Source of the DNA: an uncultured Methanobrevibacter sp.
Lineage (GTDB): Archaea > Methanobacteriota > Methanobacteria > Methanobacteriales > Methanobacteriaceae
Reading direction: 5' to 3'
Length of the DNA stretch: 25,525 nt
Assembly (NCBI GenBank): GCA_946611495.1
Contig: CAMODR010000001.1
Location: 1 to 25,525, forward strand
Positions 16,731 through 25,276 of the stretch are shown in pieces; the stretch's first letter is position 1; every line of letters begins with the position of its first letter. The translations under genes and the position numbers were made by a program. Under the pieces are notes generated by a model. That model had not been told where the DNA came from. It saw only the letters and a list, made by a program, of their open reading frames with translations, and made no database searches.

Positions 16731-16742
16731 AAATATATATTT
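16731..16742 (+). promoter_or_regulatory. Candidate TATA box of the giant adhesin
   Basis: AAATATATATTT lies about 55 bases before the ATG at 16793 and predicts a leader of about 25-30 bases. The alternative TTTATATA at 16565 would give a leader of about 200 bases. Confidence 0.4.
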
Positions 16743-16792
16743 TTAAAAGAAATTTAGTTGTCGAATTTAAAAAATTTAATTGAGAAATTGAT

Positions 16793-19700
16793 ATGAAGTT
16801 AAATAAATCTATTCTTTTAGTATTTTCATTATTGTTTGTAATGACATTATCTTTAAGTCTTGTATCAGCTAGCGATTCAAGTCTTAATCTTACTGATAGT
16901 GTTATTTCAGATGATGCTGTATCTTCTGATTCCATTGTCTGTGAAGATTCAATTGATGATTCAATTAGTGATAATGAGGATTCCAGTATTGTTGGAGAAG
17001 AAGAGCGTATTGGTGATGGGGATATTAATTTGAATAGCGGTTCTTCCATATCAGACTCTTATTTAAATAATGTTGAAAATAAGGGGATTAGTTCAAAGAA
17101 TAATGATAATAATAAATTGAAAAGTTCAAATGGATTAGGGGATAATGAAGCTCAAGTATATGCTGAAAACATTATTAAGAATCCAAGTTTCAATGATTCC
17201 ATAAACTATTGGGACACATATGGAAGTTTTGCAGAACGTACTGGAATTTCTTCAAAATCCCATGACAACGATAACAGTTCCATAGCATTTATGTCATCTT
17301 CAATATCTCAAGTGATTGATTTCACTACTGTTGATACCATTAATTTTTATTTTATATCTTATAGTATTCCGATAACAGTCGTAATTGGCAATGAATTTAC
17401 AGAGATGTATAAATTTGAAGGTGAAGAAGGAAAGATTTGGAATCTAATAAGCATAGACACATCAGATATAAGTGGTTTCCAATTATTCACCATTACCAAC
17501 CCCATAACTGAAAATGTGCTGGTTGATGATTTCTTTGTAACTTGCAATAATCTAAATCATGCCAATTATACGGGGAGAATAATTGAACAGACCGATGACA
17601 ATTATACTGTTCAATTTACAGATGGTTCCTATGGATTAATCAGCAGTTGGCTTTGGGATTTTGGCGATGGATACACTAGTACAGAACGTAATCCTGTTCA
17701 TACCTTTAAGAATGGGGTTTATACAACTACCTTAACAGTATCCAGCGATTACTGCACAGACACTTATGTTCCAGAGTTGGAAGGTTGCATTATAGAACGC
17801 ACTGGAAAATCTTTCAACACTATTCAAGAGGCAATTGATAGTGCTGAAGAAAATGATGTCATTTTTGTCACTCCATATGCAAATCTTAATTATTATGCGG
17901 AAGACCTTATCCTTAATAAGTCTATTACATTAATTTTCAATAGCACTACATTAATGAATAAAACAAGCACTTTGCGTTTGACTGTGGGAAAGGATGCTGA
18001 TGTAAAGATTAAAAATTTAAATTTAAATGATTTGAATATTTTAATTGAAGGTGAAATGGAATCCAATTTAGAATTTGCTGATTCTAAGATTTCCAATTGT
18101 TATTTGGACATTCAATCTAATGTTGATCTCATTAACTCAACTATAGATAAAAATTCAAATATTTCCATCAATGATGGAGATTTGTCAATTTTAGATTCCG
18201 CACTGAAATCTGTAATTTTAGATTCAAATAACTCCATTGTTTTTTTAAACAATGCTCGTTTATCTGATTTGTCCAATATCACACTATCAAATAGTAATCT
18301 CAAATTATACAATTCCAATTTTGATAATGCAAAATTTGATATAATTGGTTCTATTTTTGATATCAAATCGGTCTCAATCAAAAATTATGAGACAATTTCT
18401 GATGTCACTTATAGGGTACGATATGATTATGTTTTTTCAGACAGCATAGGCGTTTTAGATAATGTTACTTTCGGTACTGATAGAGCTGTTTGGTCTTATG
18501 GTTTCAAATTTATCAATACCAATGCTAGTTTAATAAACAGTAATCTGTTTAAATCAGATGTTGCCATCACTCAAACAGGTGGAGAATTGAATATTTCCAA
18601 GTGTTTTATTCATGATAATAATGTTGGCATTGAAGTAAACAGTGGAATTTCCAATATTCACTATAATGTCATTTATGGAAATTCTGATTTTGGATTGCTC
18701 TATCATGTTGATTCTGCTGATTATTCAAATAATTGGTGGGGAACTAATAATCCTGGATTTATAGCTAGTTTAGATATTCCTTCTGATTATTATGATATTG
18801 CATATATTGGTGAAGGAGAGCAAACTAACAATTATCCATATCTGGTTCTGAATTTAAGTTCGGATTCTATTTTGCTTGCAATAAATCATAGTTATGTCAT
18901 TCATCTTGATTTATGTTACAACAATGATGGGGTGAATACTATTGATGATTCCACTCTTGAATCTATTATTGCTAGCACTATTTTAGATAGGATCATTAAG
19001 TTCCAATCCAATGAAGGAAATTGTAGCGATTGCAGTATTGTTAATGGTAGAGGAGAATTCACTTTTACCAGTGGCGATAAAGCAACTGCAACTGTAACAT
19101 TTAGGTTCTTAAATCAAGATTACCCTCTACCTATTTTAATCGATTCCACAGTTCCCCAAATCACATACATTACTCCAAGTTGTGTGTTTAATGATGCCCT
19201 TCTTGTAGAAATTGAATGTGACGATCCAAATGCAATAATTTACTACACTAATGATGGGTCAGATCCTAAAAATAGCAGCACTCGTGTAATTTATGATGGT
19301 GCATTCACTATTGATAAGTCCACTACCATTCATGCTACAGCTATTGATGAAGCTGGAAACTATGCCAGATTGGCTTTAGCTAACTCTCCTGATGTGAGTG
19401 TAACTTATCTTAAAGGTTCTGACTTGAATGCGGAAGATTCCTGTGCAATTTGGGGTGAATATCAAGGCAATATAAACAATACTGGTGTTTCCAATCAAAC
19501 GGGTCCTTTAACCAACATTACCAAATGGACTAGATTGGACATTCCATCTGATGCTTCAGTTCTTGTAGATAAGGATGGCTTGATTTATGTTGCCGGTGAA
19601 GATGGATATCTCTATTGCTTGAATAGTGAAGGAAAGACAGTTTGGGCATATGGTACCCGCAGCAAGATTATTTCCACTCCTGCGATAGGGCCTAATGGTC

Positions 19701-22700
19701 ATATTTACTTTGCTAACTGGGATAACAGCACTCTCTATGAGTTAGACAATGATGGTTATCTTGTTTGGAAGTATAATCTTGGAGATTATAGTCTTGGTTC
19801 CAGCATTAAGTTTGGTCCTGATGGAACACTTTATGCCATAAGCGGTAATGACAGTTTTGCTAAAGTTTTCGCATTTAAAGACAAGACTCTTAAATGGGTT
19901 TGTGAGTTGCCGGTATCTACCAGCGGATCCACCCCTACAATAGCAGAAGATGGAACTCTTTATTTGGTTCTTAAAGATGGTTCTGTTGCTTTGATTAATT
20001 GGGATGGAACTGTTAGGGGATATATTAAATCCTTGGCTAATGTAAAGGAGAGTGCCTCTGTCAGCATTGGTCCAGATGGATTATTGTATGTTTTGAAAAC
20101 TACTGTAGGCGTTAATCCTACATTAGATATCTATTATCTTAATGGGACTGCAATAGTGAGTGATAATCGTAATTTGGTCAGATATCAGTGCATTTACGGA
20201 GCTCCTACTGTTTATAATGGTAAAGTTTACGTTTTAGCATTGCAGAATATTTTTTCAGGCGTAAATATAATTGGCTATCAAGGCAAATTATATGCATTTG
20301 ACAGTGCTACCGGCAGTTTCTTATGGGATGTAAACATTACTAATGCAGGATTTTCCGCTAGTGCCCCAATTATCTCTGCAGATGAGATAATGTACTTTGC
20401 AAGCAATTACACTGTTTATGCATTTGACTTGGATGGAAACAAGATTTGGTCCTATGACTTGACTGGCCAATATGGTAATCCTAAGGTTTTATCTGGACTT
20501 ACATTGACTGATGAGGGCACCTTGATTGTTCCAACCACTCAAGGAATCTATACCTTTAATGATTTAAGTGCTGAATTTACTTGGGAACATGTAAACGGCA
20601 CTGAAAGAGGCATTCAGTTTACAAGCATTGCAACCGCTGGCAATAATACTTATTATTGGCGTTTTGGCGATTACAGGTATTCCAGCATGGAAAATCCAGT
20701 TCACGAGTATTTCCGTCCAGGAAACTATACTGTGTACTTAACTGTAAATCATAGCGGAGTGCTTCTTGGTTGCAATAAGACCATAGAAGTAATCACTTAT
20801 GATATCACCCCTCCTGAAGATGTTGTTGCCACCATTGATGGTATCGTTGCCATTGATGCCGAATATCGTGGAAGTCAAAATGTGACTTTAACATCATCTG
20901 ACAATTGGGGAGAGTACACTATCTATTACACTGTTGATGGTAGCGATCCTAAAGACAGCCCTACAAGACGGGAGTATTATGAGCCGGTTTCAATTGAAAC
21001 AAGCACATTCTTGCAGTTTGTTGCAGTTGATCCTGCAGGAAACTATGGAAATGTGGGCAATCTTAGCTTAACCATTACCGATGCGATTATTGTAAATTCC
21101 AGACTTGTTGACAAGATTCAAAAAATGCTTGACAATGCTGAGCCTGGAAGTAAGATTGTAATCGATTATAAGAACATTAGCGGTGCTAACTTCACTATAA
21201 ATAAGCCGTTGAATATCATTACCACCAGCAATACTTTGCTTGTTGGAAATGGTGTCGATCCGGTATTCCGCATTGGTCCTAATGCCAGCGGCACTAAGAT
21301 CAATGGTTTTTCATTGGAAAACAGCGTTGACTGCATTGTTGTTAACAATACAAAGGATGTCAGCATTTTAAACACTGTTGCATATTCAAGAAATGGAAAC
21401 GGATTCAATATCATAAATAGCAATAATACATTGATTAAGGATTCCACTTCCAAGAATTCCTATAACGGCATAAACATTAATGGCAGTCGTGGCACTGTTT
21501 TGAATCGTGTAAACAGCAGCGGCTCTTACATGAATGGAGTTTCTGTCATTAAGTCATCAAATACCATTATAAGTAATTCATTGTTAGACAATAATGGAGT
21601 TTATAATAAGGGCAAGGCACAAGCCATTCTGCTTGATAATTCCAATAAGACAAGCATAATCAATAACTCAATTACTAGAGGTTACTTTGGAATTCGCTTT
21701 AACGATACCAATAGGAATGTTGACATAATCAATAACACAATCAATGAGACAGTTGCTGACGGCATTTTATTCGAAGGCACTACCAGTCGTGTAAATGTTA
21801 CATTGAATACCATTGAAGGCAGTTTCAATGGACTTAACTTTAATGGATATGTTAACAACATTTATGTAACCGAGAACCTTGTCTGGAAGATGCATTCCCA
21901 TCCGGGGGATATTGAAACAAGACGCAACTTCGATATTTATGACCCGGACCCATGGTCTGACAATTATGGCCAGTTCTATAATTGCGTTCAGGTTTCTGCT
22001 GGTTCAAGCAACTTTGGTGATGGAGTATTCATGGCGAATAACGTTTTCATAAAGCAAAGCCATAGAAGCTGGGAAGCCAGACACACATCAGACACTACCA
22101 GTCCTAGCGGTGTCTATAGTACCGTTACCGATTGGGACACAGATCAGCTTCTTGATTCCTGTGCAGGTCATGACTTTAACCTTTGGGACGGTTCTGGTTC
22201 CTATGATAACTCAGGAGGTGCTGTAGGTTACTCTGAAGGCAGAGTCAACCTTGTTGTTGATCGTATCGGAGACAGCACTTATAGATTGCGCCTTAAGAAT
22301 ATGGGAAATGGAAAATACTTGACCAATATTGATCCGTTTGATGTGACTGTTACTGCAGGAAGCTATACTCAAGTTGTTAAATTTGAAAATGACTCAGCCA
22401 TTGCTACATTCAATACTGCATCCGCTATAACCCAAGTCACATTTACCATTTCAATGCATATTAAGAAGTCCATTTCATGGGACATTCCTATCACTGAAAA
22501 TTACAGTTCAAGCAGCAGGGATGAAGATCCTGGCCGTATTGAAGGAGACGCTTATGATAACCGTAAGCCAACTGTAGCTCCTATGTACGAGACCGATGAT
22601 GAGCGCAGAGCTCGCTTAGGTCCTGATGCTGATGGAAATGGAAACGGTCATGGAACTGGATTTGGAAATGGTACCGGTTCAGGTATGGGAGAAGGCCAAA

Positions 22701-23011
22701 ACTCTGGAGACGGAAATGGAAGAGCTAACATCAAGGCTGGAGATGAATCCATGCCTGGAAGCTCTACAGATGTGAGCACTGTATTCTCACAAAGCCAAAG
22801 CACTGGCGGAGATGCGAGTACCACTACCAATCCTAATGCTGGAGGTTCTGGCAGTGGCTCCAAGAATGCTTATGAATTGGATGAGCATTCAAATCCAGTA
22901 AGCAAATCCATTGACTTGAATGATCCAATGAAAATTGCATTATTGATATTGCTATCAATTTTCCTTGCTATCGGTTATAACATTGCTCGTGAGAATGAGT
23001 GGATGAAATAG
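16793..23011 (+). CDS. Giant multidomain adhesin-like protein with C-terminal membrane anchor
   Basis: The product has 2072 residues; the ATG lacks a clear ribosome site but opens directly into a signal peptide ending SLVSA (26). In order: acidic Ser-rich linker; NPSFNDSINYW jelly-roll-like domain (about 125-250); PKD domain (about 257-330, WDFGDG); beta-helix (about 335-650); chitobiase-type domain (about 787-862, YYTNDGSDP); a PQQ/WD-type beta-propeller (about 920-1256) with recurring DGxLYxL and GxxxWxY blades; second PKD (about 1261-1333, WRFGDYRYSS); second chitobiase-type domain (about 1359-1420, YYTVDGSDPKDSPTR); second beta-helix (about 1432-1700); membrane-proximal beta domain (about 1816-1900); Gly-rich linker; one membrane helix (about 2046-2065); tail ARENEWMK. 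PKD and chitobiase-type modules usually attend polysaccharide binding, so a host, plant or microbial glycan is a plausible ligand. The anchored end resembles the 4510 protein. Confidence 0.92.
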   Translation: MKLNKSILLVFSLLFVMTLSLSLVSASDSSLNLTDSVISDDAVSSDSIVCEDSIDDSISDNEDSSIVGEEERIGDGDINLNSGSSISDSYLNNVENKGISSKNNDNNKLKSSNGLGDNEAQVYAENIIKNPSFNDSINYWDTYGSFAERTGISSKSHDNDNSSIAFMSSSISQVIDFTTVDTINFYFISYSIPITVVIGNEFTEMYKFEGEEGKIWNLISIDTSDISGFQLFTITNPITENVLVDDFFVTCNNLNHANYTGRIIEQTDDNYTVQFTDGSYGLISSWLWDFGDGYTSTERNPVHTFKNGVYTTTLTVSSDYCTDTYVPELEGCIIERTGKSFNTIQEAIDSAEENDVIFVTPYANLNYYAEDLILNKSITLIFNSTTLMNKTSTLRLTVGKDADVKIKNLNLNDLNILIEGEMESNLEFADSKISNCYLDIQSNVDLINSTIDKNSNISINDGDLSILDSALKSVILDSNNSIVFLNNARLSDLSNITLSNSNLKLYNSNFDNAKFDIIGSIFDIKSVSIKNYETISDVTYRVRYDYVFSDSIGVLDNVTFGTDRAVWSYGFKFINTNASLINSNLFKSDVAITQTGGELNISKCFIHDNNVGIEVNSGISNIHYNVIYGNSDFGLLYHVDSADYSNNWWGTNNPGFIASLDIPSDYYDIAYIGEGEQTNNYPYLVLNLSSDSILLAINHSYVIHLDLCYNNDGVNTIDDSTLESIIASTILDRIIKFQSNEGNCSDCSIVNGRGEFTFTSGDKATATVTFRFLNQDYPLPILIDSTVPQITYITPSCVFNDALLVEIECDDPNAIIYYTNDGSDPKNSSTRVIYDGAFTIDKSTTIHATAIDEAGNYARLALANSPDVSVTYLKGSDLNAEDSCAIWGEYQGNINNTGVSNQTGPLTNITKWTRLDIPSDASVLVDKDGLIYVAGEDGYLYCLNSEGKTVWAYGTRSKIISTPAIGPNGHIYFANWDNSTLYELDNDGYLVWKYNLGDYSLGSSIKFGPDGTLYAISGNDSFAKVFAFKDKTLKWVCELPVSTSGSTPTIAEDGTLYLVLKDGSVALINWDGTVRGYIKSLANVKESASVSIGPDGLLYVLKTTVGVNPTLDIYYLNGTAIVSDNRNLVRYQCIYGAPTVYNGKVYVLALQNIFSGVNIIGYQGKLYAFDSATGSFLWDVNITNAGFSASAPIISADEIMYFASNYTVYAFDLDGNKIWSYDLTGQYGNPKVLSGLTLTDEGTLIVPTTQGIYTFNDLSAEFTWEHVNGTERGIQFTSIATAGNNTYYWRFGDYRYSSMENPVHEYFRPGNYTVYLTVNHSGVLLGCNKTIEVITYDITPPEDVVATIDGIVAIDAEYRGSQNVTLTSSDNWGEYTIYYTVDGSDPKDSPTRREYYEPVSIETSTFLQFVAVDPAGNYGNVGNLSLTITDAIIVNSRLVDKIQKMLDNAEPGSKIVIDYKNISGANFTINKPLNIITTSNTLLVGNGVDPVFRIGPNASGTKINGFSLENSVDCIVVNNTKDVSILNTVAYSRNGNGFNIINSNNTLIKDSTSKNSYNGININGSRGTVLNRVNSSGSYMNGVSVIKSSNTIISNSLLDNNGVYNKGKAQAILLDNSNKTSIINNSITRGYFGIRFNDTNRNVDIINNTINETVADGILFEGTTSRVNVTLNTIEGSFNGLNFNGYVNNIYVTENLVWKMHSHPGDIETRRNFDIYDPDPWSDNYGQFYNCVQVSAGSSNFGDGVFMANNVFIKQSHRSWEARHTSDTTSPSGVYSTVTDWDTDQLLDSCAGHDFNLWDGSGSYDNSGGAVGYSEGRVNLVVDRIGDSTYRLRLKNMGNGKYLTNIDPFDVTVTAGSYTQVVKFENDSAIATFNTASAITQVTFTISMHIKKSISWDIPITENYSSSSRDEDPGRIEGDAYDNRKPTVAPMYETDDERRARLGPDADGNGNGHGTGFGNGTGSGMGEGQNSGDGNGRANIKAGDESMPGSSTDVSTVFSQSQSTGGDASTTTNPNAGGSGSGSKNAYELDEHSNPVSKSIDLNDPMKIALLILLSIFLAIGYNIARENEWMK

Positions 23012-23312
23012 CATCCATTTGGATTTGAATCAGAATCATTTGAACTTTTAAACATTTCATTTAAATAAGAAGAAAAAACGATATGAAGAATCAATTTTTC
23101 ATTTTAGTTATTGAAAATATTAAAAGAAAATGTAGAAAATATATGAAATTTAAAATTAAAGGGAAATAAATGAAATGAATTGCATTGGGTTGTGTTTTTT
23201 TAAAAATGCGATTTTAATGCTTTTATTTTCATTTTTTCTATTATTTTATTTTTTTTTAAAAATCACAAGTGTCTTTTCAACAGAATTAAGTTTTTAAAAA
23301 GTTTTAAATAAT

Positions 23313-23360
23313 GTTTTACATATGAATTAAGTTTAAAACATTTTAATTGATATGTAAAAC
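23313..23360. repeat. 18-base inverted repeat upstream of module 2
   Basis: GTTTTACATATGAATTAA (23313-23330) pairs with 23343-23360 at 17 of 18 positions around a 12-base loop. The right arm contains GATATGTAAAA, which also begins the promoter-like element at 12431, so the repeat may present one binding site twice in opposite directions. Confidence 0.75.
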
Positions 23361-23376
23361 CTTATTTGAAAAATTA

Positions 23377-23419
23377 AAAAAGTTTTTATCCATATTTAAA
23401 AAGTTTTTTACCATTATTT
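23377..23419 (+). repeat. Two tandem 21-22 base AT-rich repeats
   Basis: AAAAAGTTTTTATCCATATTT is followed directly by AAAAAGTTTTTTACCATTAT plus TT. They lie about 65-105 bases before the candidate TATA box of module 2. A regulatory role is possible but unproven. Confidence 0.45.
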
Positions 23420-23561
23420 TGAATAATTTGAAATCTTTTGAATATTCTTTATTGTTAAAAATTTTAAAGATTAAATTTTTTTGCTTATAAAGTTTTTAAA
23501 ACAATTTTAAGGTTTATTTGATTAGTTCATTGATTATATTTACGAGGAGGATTTGAATTTT

Positions 23562-24197
23562 ATGGCTGGTAATAGTTTATTGACATCTGTTCTTGACCTT
23601 GTTAGTCAGAGTTTGCAGATTCCTGTAATCATATTTCTGCTTTTATTTGCAATAACTGCAATTGTTTTGCTTGGAAGCCTGATAAAGGAATACTTGAACA
23701 GGAAAAAAGTTAGTGCAGTTGAAATGAAGAAACTTATCAAGGATTTGTCCCATGCGAATAATGCATCTGAAATGTCTGATATCATTAGTGGTGCAGACAT
23801 TCCTGAATCTCAAAAAAGGGATTTGATTGAGCTTATCGATTCCAGTGACATGGACATTGAATCCCGAACTGCCCTTGCAAAGAAGCTTGTTGATTCAAGG
23901 GAAAAGGCATTTACCAAGCGTTTGGGCTGGAGTGATGTGATTACCCGTATCGGACCTACACTTGGTCTTATGGGAACCTTGATTCCAATGGGCCCAGGTC
24001 TTGCAGCACTTGGATCAGGAGACATTGTAACATTGTCCAATGCAATTATAGTCGCTTTCGACACAACTGTTGTAGGTATTGGTGCAGGAGCATTGGCTTA
24101 TGTAATAAGCAAAATCCGACGCAGATGGTACAGTGAGTACATTGCCAATTTGGATGTATTGACTGATGTAGTGCTTAATAGGCTTAGGAAGATTTAA
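23562..24197 (+). CDS. MotA/TolQ/ExbB-type proton channel protein, module 2
   Basis: The start is the ATG at 23562, eleven bases after GGAGG; an in-frame TTG at 23553 lies only two bases after it. The 211-residue product aligns along its whole length with the 10893 protein. Helix 1 is near 18-40, a charged cytoplasmic region follows (about 41-125), then RIGPTLGLMGTLIPMGPGL and IVAFDTTVVGIGAGALAYVI, the second and third helices with the family GLxGT and TTxxG motifs. The helix 2/3 core is much better conserved between copies than the cytoplasmic loop, suggesting different partners. The C-terminal end (NRLRKI) is duplicated as DNA just downstream. The DUF2149 gene follows after 129 bases. Confidence 0.92.
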   Translation: MAGNSLLTSVLDLVSQSLQIPVIIFLLLFAITAIVLLGSLIKEYLNRKKVSAVEMKKLIKDLSHANNASEMSDIISGADIPESQKRDLIELIDSSDMDIESRTALAKKLVDSREKAFTKRLGWSDVITRIGPTLGLMGTLIPMGPGLAALGSGDIVTLSNAIIVAFDTTVVGIGAGALAYVISKIRRRWYSEYIANLDVLTDVVLNRLRKI

Positions 24198-24241
24198 AAT
24201 GGTTTGGTGTGGTACTTACTAGGCTTAGGAAGATTTAAAAT
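24171..24241 (+). repeat. Duplicated 3' end of the second exbB-like gene
   Basis: The last 27 bases of the gene and three bases beyond (24171-24200) recur at 24212-24241 with two mismatches; the final 22 bases, TAGGCTTAGGAAGATTTAAA plus AT, are identical. The offset is 41 bases. The copy lies outside the gene, in the gap before the DUF2149 gene, and looks like a short local duplication. Confidence 0.9.
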
Positions 24242-24326
24242 TAGTATTAATATTTTATTCATCCAACGGATTTTAAAATATTTTTTATGATTATTATTGT
24301 AAAATCTCTTAGGAGGTTTGGTTTTT

Positions 24327-24665
24327 ATGGTAAAACTAGGTAGAAACAATGCTTTTGATGAGGATGAGGAAGACCCAATGGCAGGTGTTGCAAACCTTGT
24401 GGATGCAATGCTTGTTATCGCAGTGGGACTTTTGGTATTCCTTGTAATCAGTTGGAATATGCAGAATGTGGTTTTCAATGATCAGATAACTCAAGAGCAA
24501 AAGCAAGAGGCTATGGACGCCATGCAGCAAGTCACTCAAGTGGATCAAGGTCAGCAATTGAATGAAACTCCAGATCTCAGCAATTCTTCAGGAGAAGGAT
24601 ATGCAGAAATGGGTAAGGTCTATAAGGATCCTAAGACGGGCAAGATGATAATGGTTGAAAATTAG
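24327..24665 (+). CDS. DUF2149 protein, ExbD/TolR-like partner, module 2
   Basis: The ATG at 24327, ten bases after AGGAGG, gives 112 residues; an in-frame TTG at 24318 is too close to the ribosome site. The N-terminus is acidic (DEDEEDPM), followed by GVANLVDAMLVIAVGLLVFL, with Asp26 at the head of the single membrane helix, the same residue number as in the 11599 protein and equivalent to the proton-carrying Asp of ExbD and TolR. A Gln-rich stretch (QEQKQEAMDAMQQVTQ) that could form a short coiled coil precedes the conserved end GYAEMGKVYKDPKTGKMIMV. With the 23562 protein it forms a second channel module, here without the multi-pass membrane protein. Confidence 0.9.
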   Translation: MVKLGRNNAFDEDEEDPMAGVANLVDAMLVIAVGLLVFLVISWNMQNVVFNDQITQEQKQEAMDAMQQVTQVDQGQQLNETPDLSNSSGEGYAEMGKVYKDPKTGKMIMVEN

Positions 24666-24674
24666 TTTATAATT

Positions 24675-24703
24675 AAAATAAGGATTTCATATCCTTATTT
24701 TTT
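24675..24703 (+). terminator. Hairpin terminator after module 2
   Basis: AAAATAAGGAT and ATCCTTATTTT form a perfect 11-base stem with a TTCAT loop, followed by further T residues, ten bases after the stop codon. Confidence 0.85.
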
Positions 24704-24996
24704 ATAATCTTTTTTAATAGCTAATTTTAGTAAATTAACTTGACTTAATATTTTATATTTTTTAGATATTCAAAAAAGTAGTTGAAATTTGATTAAGGAC
24801 TAAACTTCAATAAAAATAGTTTTTAAAACTTAAGTATGAATTTTTGTTTTTTATATAATTATTGAATTTTTGATTGATTTTTTGCTTTTATTAATGATCA
24901 TCTGCATATTTAATTTTTATTGTGTCCCTAATCCATGCACCGTCTTATATTATTTTTGTCTAAAAATTTTAAAAAATGTAGATTATTTTTTAAATT

Positions 24997-25014
24997 ATCA
25001 TGATTAATCATGAT
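24997..25014. repeat. 18-base perfect palindrome
   Basis: ATCATGATTAATCATGAT reads the same on both strands and contains TCATGATTAA in two overlapping orientations. It could be a binding site for a dimeric protein. Nothing else nearby explains it. Confidence 0.55.
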
Positions 25015-25253
25015 TAATTTTAATTAATAATGTTAAAATTTTCATTGTCATTTGGTTTTTTCTATTAAATTCATGAATTTTTATGTGATTTTCTTTCGTT
25101 TTTATAATATTTTTCATTTCGTATTTTTATGGTTAATTTTTCATTTATCAATCTTATTAACAATTATTTTTTTTAAATTTTTGTAAAAAATATTCTTTTT
25201 CACTTCGTATTTAGGCAATACAAAATTTTTTTTTAAAAAATTAGCTAATTTTT

Positions 25254-25276
25254 CGATATGAAGAAATAGTAATATT
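25254..25276 (+). promoter_or_regulatory. Bipartite promoter-like element, copy 3
   Basis: CGATATG-N9-TAATATT, almost the same as the copy at 12431, followed by ATATATTTTT. It would serve a gene beyond the window and, as at 12431, would leave a leader of more than 220 bases. Confidence 0.5.

Larger units (their letters stand above)
16242..16792. other. 551-base intergenic region rich in inverted repeats
   Basis: No convincing gene was found. It holds the terminator at 16252, a 19-base inverted repeat (16361-16412), a second hairpin (AGAAACC/GGTTTCT, 16466-16485), the palindrome ACTTCGAAGT (16536-16545) and a 16-base direct repeat with one mismatch (16445 and 16483). A strong TTTATATA lies at 16565 and another TATA-like run at 16731. 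Confidence 0.65.
23012..23561. other. 550-base intergenic region before module 2
   Basis: No gene was recognised. It contains a CGATATGAAGAA element at 23079, an 18-base inverted repeat (23313-23360), a tandem AT-rich repeat (23377-23419) and a possible TATA box (CTTATAAAG, near 23484). The length and the TATA-like site suggest that module 2 has its own promoter. Confidence 0.6.
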
